DNA from: an uncultured Paludibaculum sp.
Lineage (GTDB): Bacteria > Acidobacteriota > Terriglobia > Bryobacterales > Bryobacteraceae
Direction: 5' to 3'
Assembly: GCF_963665245.1 (NCBI RefSeq)
Contig: NZ_OY762267.1
Span: 4,064,001 to 4,128,000 of the forward strand
Length of the DNA: 64,000 bases
Below are positions 16,992-24,329 of this stretch, in pieces; the stretch's first letter is position 1; the number at the start of each line of letters is the position of its first letter. Position numbers and translations under genes: made by a program. The notes beneath the pieces were generated by a model. The model saw only the letters and a list, made by a program, of their open reading frames with translations, searched no databases and was not told the origin of the DNA.

Positions 16992-17199
16992 TCACTTTGG
17001 TGGCTCGTGGCGCACAGGCGGGTACATTTTGCCTTTGCCAAGGAGGTAGCGAAAAGTCGCGCCCCAGCTCGAGTGGCTGCCTACCCAATCACCGTTAACA
17101 CCGTACACTGGTCCGCTCGATCCAATCGTCTGCATCTTATCTATGCTGCTCGAATAGTACATGTAATCGCTCAGGCCATAGCTGACGACTTTTTGCATC
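16992..17199 (-). pseudogene. RHS toxin C-terminal tail fragment
   Basis: The reverse frame reads YGLSDYMYYSSSIDKMQ, SSGPVYGVNGDWVGSH and LLGKGKMYPPVRHEPPK before the stop at 16992. Everything upstream of 17200 is the left end of RAYT copy 2, so the RHS core and most of the toxin have been lost. The adjacent downstream gene is the presumptive immunity protein. Confidence 0.5.
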
Positions 17200-18107
17200 G
17201 GAAAGGGGACGTCCTGGCCTGTCACTCTCGATTTGTCTACATATTGTTCCAGACAATACACTCCAGTATCCTACTCCGAGCGATCACTTCCGATCACGCT
17301 GGCTCCGCCTCATTCACGATCTGGCTCTCAGTACCTCAACGTCCCTCGCTGGGGCCAACTCTCCGGCCACCTTTGCCCAAAGCACAGCCCGTTGCGCATG
17401 CATTTCCTCCCTAAACGCCTTATCCCCAAATGGCTGACCAGAGTGTGTCGCACGGCGCAGCGCTTTTAGCTCGATTTCCACTTCCGCTTCATTCAACAGG
17501 CGCACCCAAGCTGGAGCGGCACCCGCCGCGCGCCAGAACGACGGGTCCGCAATCCGCGCGGGATCTTCCCCTGACCGATGAGCCTCAGCGCTGGACCATT
17601 CATAGCTCCGCGGGTCTGTCACCAGTCCGGCCCGAACCGGGTTCATTTCCACATAGCGCAACGCCGCCCACAGATGCGATGCGCCCAAAGGACAAGAATT
17701 GAACCGGTTCTGCCAAAGGTGCCCACAACGACCCCGGCGAGCGTTCAGATACTGTGCCGTACCGGCCGTGCACACGCTGCATCACTTCGGCCAGGACCGG
17801 CACCTCGTGCGGCACGGCAATCAGGTGGATGTGATTGGACATCAGGCAATAAGCCAGAATCGGGAGCTTGCTCACCGCCGCCTGTTCGCGTAACAAGCGC
17901 AGGTATGTCGGCCGGTCACGGCGGGCATGGAACACCGACTGGCAGTCGATACCACGTTGGGTAATGTGATGCGCTACACCTGGCGCAATGAATCGAGCGG
18001 ATCGAGGCATTCCGATCAATCAGTACGCCGCAGGATGATTTTTTCTCATCCAATTGCTCGAGTGACACGCCAGGACGTCCACCTTTCTGCAGGACGTCCA
18101 CCTTTCC
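17200..18107. mobile_element. RAYT element copy 2
   Basis: The left end is GGAAAGGGGACGTCCTGGCC; the right end carries the inverted counterpart twice in tandem (GACGTCCACCTTTC ending at about 18087 and again at about 18106). The left end truncates an RHS tail and the right end truncates an integrase remnant, so the insertion or an associated deletion joined two unrelated genes. Confidence 0.75.
17314..18010 (-). pseudogene. REP-associated tyrosine transposase, frameshifted (copy 2)
   Basis: The ATG at 18010 opens MPRSARFIAPGVAHHITQRG. The HUH motif MSNHIHLIAVP is intact. A single extra base after VHGRYG puts the AQYLNARRGRCGHLWQNRF part in another frame; beyond that the sequence is open to the stop at 17314 (VEVLRARS). 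This is the best preserved copy, needing one base correction for a full product of about 231 residues. Confidence 0.8.
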
Positions 18108-18270
18108 CAGGAAATCCTTCGCGGCCTGCTCCACCGTCTTGCGTTGCTGTTCACGCTCCTCTGCGCGCGCCGCGTCGTCGTAGCCGGACTCGAGGCGCAT
18201 GCGCATCTCGCGCTCGACCTTCTCGGCCGCCTGCTTGGTGGTCTTCTCGGTCGATCCGCGTTACCGCTTC
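18107..18270 (-). pseudogene. tyrosine integrase N-terminal remnant
   Basis: The reverse strand encodes AAEKVEREMRMRLESGYDD and KTVEQAAKDFLG, the linker and start of the core-binding domain typical of short phage-type integrases. A preceding frame-shifted YNFILEGKR fits the N-terminal beta-strand. It stops exactly at the right end of RAYT copy 2. Confidence 0.45.
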
Positions 18271-18333
18271 CCCTCGAGGATGAAGTTGTAGGGTAGTAAG
18301 TTCCGTTCTTCCAAACACTTATCAGGATCCCCG

Positions 18334-18762
18334 CTACGCCGCGCCACGCACGTACACGTCGACTTGCTTGCCCAGCGCGTCGAAAGCCGCCTCGATCTGA
18401 TCGAGCCTGGTTCGGTTGTTCAGATCGAACAGGCGGTCGATCACCGTCTTCGGGATGGCCAGGCGTCTCGCCAGTTCAGCCTTGCGGAGCCCAGAGGCCC
18501 GGAACGCCTGGTACAACTCCACCTTGATGGTGTGGAGTGCCGACAACCGGATCAACCGGTAATTCTTGCCGCGCGACTTTCCAGGTCGAGGCAGTTCCTC
18601 GCCTCGCTTGATGTGGTCCTGGATGATCGTGACGAGAAGGTCGCGGGCCATGTCGCGCGCCTCCTCCTCGTTGTCGCCCTGGGTGACGCCCCAACCGAAG
18701 TCGGGGAATTCGATCACGAAGCCGCCTTCGGCCGCCGGCGCGAACTTGGCTGGATACTCCAT
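18334..18762 (-). CDS. hicB: HicB-family antitoxin with C-terminal HTH
   Basis: Of 142 residues, the first 70 form the HicB partial RNase H-like fold (MEYPAKFAPAAEGGFVIEFP, then EEARDMARDLLVTIIQDHI). The C-terminal half carries a helix-turn-helix (LRKAELARRLAIPKTVIDRL) for operator binding. It follows hicA after a seven-base gap. It should neutralise HicA and repress the operon. Confidence 0.85.
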   Translation of the reverse strand: MEYPAKFAPAAEGGFVIEFPDFGWGVTQGDNEEEARDMARDLLVTIIQDHIKRGEELPRPGKSRGKNYRLIRLSALHTIKVELYQAFRASGLRKAELARRLAIPKTVIDRLFDLNNRTRLDQIEAAFDALGKQVDVYVRGAA

Positions 18763-18769
18763 AACGTCC

Positions 18770-18952
18770 TCACTTCCTCTTCAGCCCGAGTTGGCGAAGA
18801 ATGCTGTGGTAAGTGCCGCTCTTGATCTCTTGCGAAGGGTGCCGCGGTATCGTTGTCCGCTTGTCGCCGAGGCGCACGATCCAGTGATTGGTGCCCTGCT
18901 CAAAAGTGCAGCCCTGCTGCTCCAGCCACCGTTTCAGCTCGCTCGCCTTCAC
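18770..18952 (-). CDS. hicA: HicA-family mRNA interferase toxin
   Basis: This 60-residue protein has the double-stranded RNA-binding-like HicA fold. The catalytic His lies in QGTNHWIVRLGD, and RTTIPRHPSQEIKSGTYHSI is the typical second half. It is first in the hicAB operon, an order common in HicAB loci. The operon is embedded in the RHS/RAYT zone between two remnants. Confidence 0.88.
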   Translation of the reverse strand: MKASELKRWLEQQGCTFEQGTNHWIVRLGDKRTTIPRHPSQEIKSGTYHSILRQLGLKRK

Positions 18953-19043
18953 AGTTCAATGGTAAGCAATTGTGCTTACTAACGCAAGTCTGTCGTTCGC
19001 ACAAACGATTACAGGATCACTTACCGGCAGGCGGAGTGATAGG

Positions 19044-19713
19044 ATGATCTCCGAAATGAGCGAGAAGTCGATCGTACCCCTCCCGCAGCCGACTGCCTGG
19101 GACCATGCGCACGTCGCGGCCAAGGCTGCCCTCTCCGCATTACCCGTCGTAGGTGGCCAACTTCGATCCGTCGAAGCTGGCCGAGTCTGAAGAATTCATC
19201 TCTGCCGCGATCGAGGCCTCGCAAATCGCGATGCGAACCCACAGGAGGGAGAAGATCGACGCGCTGCGGAACGCCATCCTGAATGTGGCGATAGGCCGGG
19301 CTCCGGGCGAGGCGCAGCAGGAGGTCTTCCTGGGCTACGTGGATTCTTTTACAGCCTGGCACATCACCATCCTGCGGTTCATGGAGGGCCCGATTGCCTT
19401 CGCTGCCCAGCGTGGAGTTGAGATCAATTTCGCCATCGGAGGAGCGCTGTCAGCGGTGCTTGTACGCTGCTTCCCTGAGTTGACGGGAAAAGCCGAATTC
19501 TGCGACCAGATCGTTCGCGACCTGCGAATCAGGGGCTTCATCAACAACAGCGACGACGGCGTCCTCCACGTGATGATGAGCCAGTCTGGCCTGAACGATA
19601 GGCACACAACCGATCTCGCCGACCGGTTCCTCGCATTCATCGCTGCGCCACGCGAACTGCGGGTCGAGCGACCGGATCGAGGCATTCTGATCAATCAGTA
19701 CGCTGCAGGATGA
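19044..19713 (+). pseudogene. hypothetical protein remnant, internally deleted and truncated by RAYT end
   Basis: An N-terminal part (MSEKSIVPLPQPTAWD to LSALPVVGG) and a C-terminal part (FDPSKLAESEEFISAAIEAS onward to DLADRFLAFI) lie in different frames that meet near 19155, indicating an internal deletion. The pieces resemble a family of uncharacterised helical proteins of roughly 250-280 residues. The last codons (DRGILINQYAAG) are read from the terminal sequence of a RAYT element, so the true 3' end is lost. Confidence 0.55.
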
Positions 19714-19764
19714 TTTTTTCTCATCCAGATGCTCGAGTGACATGCCAGGACGTCCACCTTTCCA
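19674..19764. mobile_element. solitary right end of a RAYT element
   Basis: These 91 bases match the right end of RAYT copies 1-3: CGGATCGAGGCATTCTGATC, the GATTTTTTCTCATCC hairpin region and the terminal GCCAGGACGTCCACCTTTCC. The transposase body and left end are absent. Block A of the dispersed repeat begins three bases further on. Confidence 0.7.
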
Positions 19765-19766
19765 GG

Positions 19767-20182
19767 ATCGAGTCCGTTATGCGGGGTTGCGGGGCGGCGA
19801 CTCCCCGACGAAGATAGTGCGCCCCTGATCCGGGTATTGAACCGGGTGGGATCGTCGGGATCCCTGGGTGATTGCACCCAACTGGAGGCTTTGTTTTGGC
19901 GAATCGCGGTGGGACGGGTCAGGCTGAGGAGCTTCCAGGGTTGCGTTCGACTTGATGCGTCCCAGTGGCACTTTTGATCGCTGGAATCAGGATGTCCTGG
20001 GTCGAATTGCTCGGTCGTTGAGAGCGCTAAGCAGGCGGCATACTGTTGATGTTGTGGCACTTATGCGTCTGGCGAGCCGACCAGACGGATCCCGGCAATA
20101 CGTGCCAAAACCCAGGCGAAGTGCTCGGAGTTGCCTATAAGTTCTGTTCATTCAATTACTTACGAAGCGGGACGGGTCAGGC
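19767..20182 (+). repeat. dispersed repeat blocks A and B, copy 2 (contiguous)
   Basis: Block A (19767-19937) and block B (19940-20182) are adjacent here, while the first copy (13078-14095) has 575 bases between them. Both blocks end in a GACGGGTCAGGCT motif. The copy lies directly after the solitary RAYT end. Confidence 0.75.
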
Positions 20183-20238
20183 TGTCGCCTTTCCGGCCAC
20201 TTACGAAGCGGGACGGGTCAGGCTGTCGCCTTTCCGGC
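20155..20238 (+). repeat. 41-bp tandem duplication at the end of block B
   Basis: The unit ACTTACGAAGCGGGACGGGT followed by CAGGCTGTCGCCTTTCCGGC occurs twice in succession. It is the terminal part of block B, and a single copy closes block B at 14050-14090. This suggests that the end of block B is a small repeat unit in its own right. Confidence 0.7.
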
Positions 20239-20330
20239 CTCCAGCGCCAGTCGCTTCTTGAGGATCGCGACACAGACCGGCTCGAAGTCCAAAATTCTAC
20301 GTTCTCTGGTGATCGCTAACACATCCACAC

Positions 20331-20714
20331 TCACCGCATGTCATAAACCAAGCCGAAATCCGCTGCGACTTCAATCGTAGCGCCCCAAGGCGTCCAATTG
20401 ATGGCTTGGCTGCAGCCGTCAGACCTCCTCTCGCCGTCACCTGTTCCTTCACCGTCAACCTCAAAATGGACGCACGGTGTGCGGATTAGGCTACGCCCCT
20501 CAACCTTCCAAGTCTCGGCCAGCTCAATTTTCTGGCCCTTTTTGTTCGTTGCCACTTCGGTACCGCCACCGTCAGCTGAAAGAATGAGCGTCGCTGAGTG
20601 TGCCGCAGTCCGAAGTTCGTACACGCCCACCACGCCGCTCCTTGTCGGTGGCGCGCACGCCGCGAGCAGCAAGACACAACCACAAGACAACCAGCGGAGG
20701 CTCGTCAGCGACAT
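20331..20714 (-). CDS. lipoprotein, probable immunity protein of RHS toxin
   Basis: ATG 20714 gives MSLTSLRWLSCGCVLLLAAC, a signal peptide ending in a lipobox (LLAAC), and about 127 residues. The frame is open from 20732. The mature domain contains VVGVYELRTAAHSATL and a small beta-rich pattern. It overlaps the 3' end of the RHS-CT fragment on the same strand, the usual position of the cognate immunity gene. The lipid anchor would place it in the periplasm or on a membrane. Confidence 0.65.
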   Translation of the reverse strand: MSLTSLRWLSCGCVLLLAACAPPTRSGVVGVYELRTAAHSATLILSADGGGTEVATNKKGQKIELAETWKVEGRSLIRTPCVHFEVDGEGTGDGERRSDGCSQAINWTPWGATIEVAADFGLVYDMR

Positions 20715-21460
20715 GGATTGGGGCCGCTCCACTGGAAAACCTGCAGGACGTTGTGCCTTGGGCCGGTAGGGCCGTAGGGATTGTCCCGAGCCCCTCTCTT
20801 GTTCATTTTAAAAGTGTCAGAGATCGTATTGATCGCGAGGAACGATGAGTTTGTCATCCCATTCCTAACCGTATAGGTAACGCTCCCATTACCATTGGAG
20901 GTGATCACGCCGCTATAGCCTCCAAGTTGGAACTGAGTCGGATTCGACGGGCCAACAAGTGCATTTTCAAGGGACTCAAATGCAGCCTCGCAGTGACCGA
21001 CACTGATATCCGCCTCGGCTGGACAGCCGGCCTTGACATGTTCTCGGACGGCTCGCCTGAAATTCGCAAAGTCTCTGAGGTTCACCGTCATTGGGTCGTC
21101 TTTGTCATAATCGATACGGCTCGGCAGATCGCCGTTGGCCCAGGCACGATAGAGCGCAGCATTGTCTATGTCTTTCGTTGCGGTCGCCGTATTCCCCTGA
21201 ATACAGGGACCTTTGAACAGGAAGGTTCCGCCGTTGTCGCCGTCGAGATAATCTCCGTCCGCACTCTGCAAGCACAGACCGCTCGGATCTATGTAGGTGA
21301 GCGGATTATTCCCCACATACGCGTACATGTTCCAAGTGCTCGGAGATGAGGGAACCGCTCCCGCGTTCTCCGGATCCGGACTAGTAAACCTCCCCTGCGC
21401 CGCTGCGTAGTACCTTGCCCCGAAGTAATCGAGGCCGTCTCGAAATCCCGCGCCTTGCCG
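20705..21460 (-). pseudogene. orphan RHS C-terminal module with toxin domain
   Basis: RHS homology begins at GLDYFGARYYAAAQGRF and continues through WNMYAYVGNNPLTYIDPSG, the conserved end of the RHS shell. A variable toxin domain of about 190 residues follows, ending GPRHNVLQVFQWSGPNPCR. I do not recognise its enzymatic class. The open frame continues upstream to 21736, but that part is the wrong frame of another gene, so the module has no native N-terminus. It is a displaced 'orphan' CT that could recombine onto a full RHS gene. Confidence 0.65.
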
Positions 21461-21467
21461 GCGGCCG

Positions 21468-22079
21468 CTATCGCTTCCGGAGAGCCCAGACCTTCGGCGC
21501 CTGCTGAGTTTCAGCGCATCCTCCAACTCGCGCCAAGCACCATAGATTGATGTCGTAGGCCAGTGCGATAGCCTTGGCGTCAGAGTTCGATGCGACAACA
21601 TACACAACTGCCGGCGGCTTACCAATTGGCTCTTGTCCAACGTGGACGCGCGAAGCGCCGGGATTTGAGTCAACCGTCCCGCTGTCGGAGAAGTCCACCA
21701 GAAGTTGCGTTGTGGCTCCCCTCGGGTGGGTCGCATACCTCAGGTCGGAAAGACGTAGAGAAGTCTGGATGAGCTTGCCATCAATTGTAACGATCGAGGC
21801 ATCAAAATACGTTAGGGGGGTAAGCCCGAGCACACTGAGGGGCCGGCTAGATAAGCTGACGCTAGCCTCGCACTTACTACCAGCACACGCAACTGTGCCT
21901 GCATGCGACGTGGCCCACTCATTTAGCCGCTCGACGGAAAATGAGCCTGCCCGCAATCTTCGCATTTCGTCTCGAATTAAGGTCGCTGTCACCACTGGGC
22001 GTAGAACGAGGGCCGCAAGAATGACGGCTGCCAAGGCGCAAAGAAACGCGCACAGCGCAAATGGTCGAGGTATGCGCAT
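21468..22079 (-). CDS. membrane-anchored hypothetical protein, immunity-like
   Basis: The ATG at 22079 is preceded by AAGGAATT. The 203-residue product has a membrane segment at about residues 7-30 (ALCAFLCALAAVILAALV) and an exported domain with paired Cys (VACAGSKCEA). The stop lies a few bases upstream of the orphan RHS module, so it would be the immunity gene of the preceding, now missing, toxin. No family is recognised. Confidence 0.6.
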   Translation of the reverse strand: MRIPRPFALCAFLCALAAVILAALVLRPVVTATLIRDEMRRLRAGSFSVERLNEWATSHAGTVACAGSKCEASVSLSSRPLSVLGLTPLTYFDASIVTIDGKLIQTSLRLSDLRYATHPRGATTQLLVDFSDSGTVDSNPGASRVHVGQEPIGKPPAVVYVVASNSDAKAIALAYDINLWCLARVGGCAETQQAPKVWALRKR

Positions 22080-22170
22080 CTTTTAATTCCTTTTTCGGTT
22101 ACTGTCAAGAGGCGGTGTGAAGGTTGTTGAAATGACCGGACGACCGTTTACGAGCGCGTCTCGAGTGCCT

Positions 22171-22468
22171 GGAAGTCGGGACGTCCTAGTCTGTCCTACT
22201 CACATTTTGCTCGAAGGATTCAGGATGGCCGGTTCCTGTATTCTGTCGACTTGAGGCGCACACACGATTTTTACGCTCCTCGCCCATCATGCTACGGTAC
22301 TCAGCGTCCGGAAGTCCAACAGAGGGAGCCATCCGATACGCCGGCATGCGCAGAGGCCTCACGGACGCCGGTGCAAACTGACCAAAGCAAGAGCTGCCTA
22401 CCAATCAGCACTGCCGAGAATGGATGCTTTCGCGGCAATATGGGGAGTGACACATCAGGACGTCCCCC
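22171..22468. mobile_element. 298-bp non-autonomous relative of the RAYT element
   Basis: The left end (GGGACGTCCTAGTCTGTCC) and right end (GGAGTGACACATCAGGACGT) match the RAYT element ends in sequence, order and orientation, with some divergence. The interior contains no transposase sequence. It may be a miniature derivative mobilised in trans by a RAYT enzyme. Confidence 0.45.
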
Positions 22469-22642
22469 GGCCCATCCAGGAGAGAGTCCTGACAGCCGGC
22501 TGAACAATCCATTCCTGAGCCGATTCTCGCATCTCGGAGGGCAGGAACCCCTACACAAATGTCCTCGATCACGAGAGCGCAATTGCCGGTGGGCCGCGTC
22601 AGGCTGTCACCATCCCACCATCCCGGTCACCATCCCGCTGAC

Positions 22643-23167
22643 TCAGCCGTTGGCACCCGCCCCTTTTTGGGGTTGCCACGCCTGGATGCGGGCAGCGTCG
22701 GCACCGTCCTTGCTACGAAATGAGACTGCAACGCGCCCCTCATGGGAGACATCCACAAGTGCCGCGCCTGATCCGAACAACAAATGAGCATCCCAGCCGT
22801 ACAAGATCGGGACTATCAACAGTGCAACGGCCTCGCGCCATTCGCAAGGTTGCAGAACGTAGATGTGCCCCTTGATTTCGCGCATACCGGAGGTAGTACT
22901 ATCCACCAGCAGGCGCAAGTGCTGAAGACCGATCTCCTGGGAACGTTCATTCCAGATCGTCCAATCGCGCAGCCAGAAAAGTCGCTCTGTCTCTGCCCCT
23001 TCAAGGCTAATCAGATCGTCTACTAGTTCGGCTAGCGCTTGCGGCCCGTTCGGCGGCGCGATCTGGACTCTTTGGATCGACTTCGTAAGCGAAGGTATCC
23101 AGTCTTCGAGATGGTAGCCGTGTACAGCACACCAACTGGCCAAGTTGCTGAAGTTAATCTTTTCCAT
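22643..23167 (-). CDS. immunity-like hypothetical protein
   Basis: The ATG at 23167 follows a strong ribosome site (AAGGAGCGAAG). The 174-residue product starts MEKINFSNLASWCAVHGYHL and contains VDDLISLEGAETERLF and MREIKGHIYVLQPCEW. No signal peptide is visible. The gene lies 34 bases from the left end of RAYT copy 3, so any upstream partner has been displaced. It fits the series of small unrelated genes that follow RHS modules here. Confidence 0.6.
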   Translation of the reverse strand: MEKINFSNLASWCAVHGYHLEDWIPSLTKSIQRVQIAPPNGPQALAELVDDLISLEGAETERLFWLRDWTIWNERSQEIGLQHLRLLVDSTTSGMREIKGHIYVLQPCEWREAVALLIVPILYGWDAHLLFGSGAALVDVSHEGRVAVSFRSKDGADAARIQAWQPQKGAGANG

Positions 23168-23200
23168 CTTCGCTCCTTAAGGAATTGGAATCAGATGACG

Positions 23201-24092
23201 GGAAAGGAGACGTCCTGGCCTGTCACTATCGATTTGTCTACATATTGTTCCAGACAATACACTCCAGCATCCTACTCTATGCGATCACTTCCGATCACGC
23301 TGGCTCCGCCTCATTCACGATCTGGCTCTCAGCACCTCAACGTCCCTCGCTGGGGCCAACTCTCCGGCCACCTTTGCCCAAAGCATAGCCCGTTGCACGT
23401 GCATCTCCTCCCTAAACGCCTGATCCCAAGCGGCTGACCAGAGTGTGTCGCCCGGGGTAGCGCTTTTAGCTCGATTTCCACTTCCTGTTCATTCAACAGC
23501 CGCGCCCAAGCGGCGGCGCCACCAACCGCGCGCCAGAACGACATGTCCGCAATCCGCGCGGGGTCTTCCCCTGATCGATGAGCCTCAGCGCTGGACCATT
23601 CATAGCTCCGCGGGTCTGTCACCAGTCCGGCCCGAACCGGGTTCATTTCCACATAGCGCAAGACCGCCCACAGATGCGATGCGCCCAACGGACAGGAATT
23701 GAACCGGTTCTGCCAAAGGAGCCCACAACGACCCCGGCGAGCGTTCAAATACTGCGCGTACCGGCAGTGCACACGCTGCATCACTTCGGCCAGGACCGGC
23801 ACCTTGTGCGGCACGGCAATCAGGTGTACGTGATTGGACATCAGGCAATAAGCCAGAATTGGGACTTGCTGACGACTGCCTGTTCGCGTAACAAGCACAG
23901 GTAGGTCAGCCGGTCGCGGCGGGAATGGAACACCGACTGGCAGTCGACACCACGTTGGGTAATGTGATGCGCTACACCTAGCGCAATGAATCGAGCGGAT
24001 CGAGGTATTCTGATCAATCAGTGATCAATCAGTACGCTGCAGGATGATTTTTTCTAATCCAAATGCGCGAGTGACAGGACGTCCACCTTTCC
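23201..24092. mobile_element. RAYT element copy 3
   Basis: The left end GGAAAGGAGACGTCCTGGCC and right end GACAGGACGTCCACCTTTCC are inverted. The copy is the most decayed: the start codon has become ATA, ATCAATCAGTG is duplicated near the right end, and the right terminus has a short deletion. The right end truncates a DUF892-type gene. Confidence 0.75.
23329..24008 (-). pseudogene. REP-associated tyrosine transposase, decayed (copy 3)
   Basis: The expected start at 24008 is ATA. Small deletions before VPILAYCLMSNHVHLIAVP shift the frame, but the middle region VHCRYAQYLNARRGRCGLL is in one frame here, showing the ancestral reading at the site where copies 1 and 2 have an inserted base. A further shift lies near the C-terminus (LGIRRLGRRC in place of FGDKAF). 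Confidence 0.8.
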
Positions 24093-24223
24093 CGGAGCAA
24101 CTGGACCATGCCGAGGTCGCCAGGCTCCTTCAGCAGACCATGAAGGAGGAGGCAACTGCGGATAGCAAGCTTACGGAATGTGCGATGAGCCTCTACGACA
24201 CGCAGGGTGCCATCCAGCACTAA
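24093..24223 (+). pseudogene. DUF892 (YciE/YciF-like) ferritin-like C-terminal remnant
   Basis: The forward frame reads PEQLDHAEVARLLQQTMKEE and KLTECAMSLYDTQ before TAA at 24221-24223. This matches the last helix of DUF892 ferritin-like stress proteins, where 'LLQQTLDEEK..DEKLTE' is typical. The rest of the gene is missing at the right end of RAYT copy 3. Confidence 0.5.
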
Positions 24224-24329
24224 CCCCCGAAACCAACGGCTTCCAACTCCGCGATTCATTTGGGAGACTGGCGGCGCAGCGTTCAGGCCACCCGGCCTCA
24301 AGCACTACGCCGCCGATCCCGAACCCGCC

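Noticed and set aside
15521..24092. IS200/IS605-type insertion sequences
   Set aside because: The N-terminus MPRSARFIAPGV, the longer TnpA-REP-type protein and the palindromic inverted ends fit REP-associated tyrosine transposases better; no TnpB is present.
24029..24301. 90-codon reverse ORF after RAYT copy 3
   Set aside because: It is antisense to the DUF892-like remnant and partly made of RAYT end sequence.
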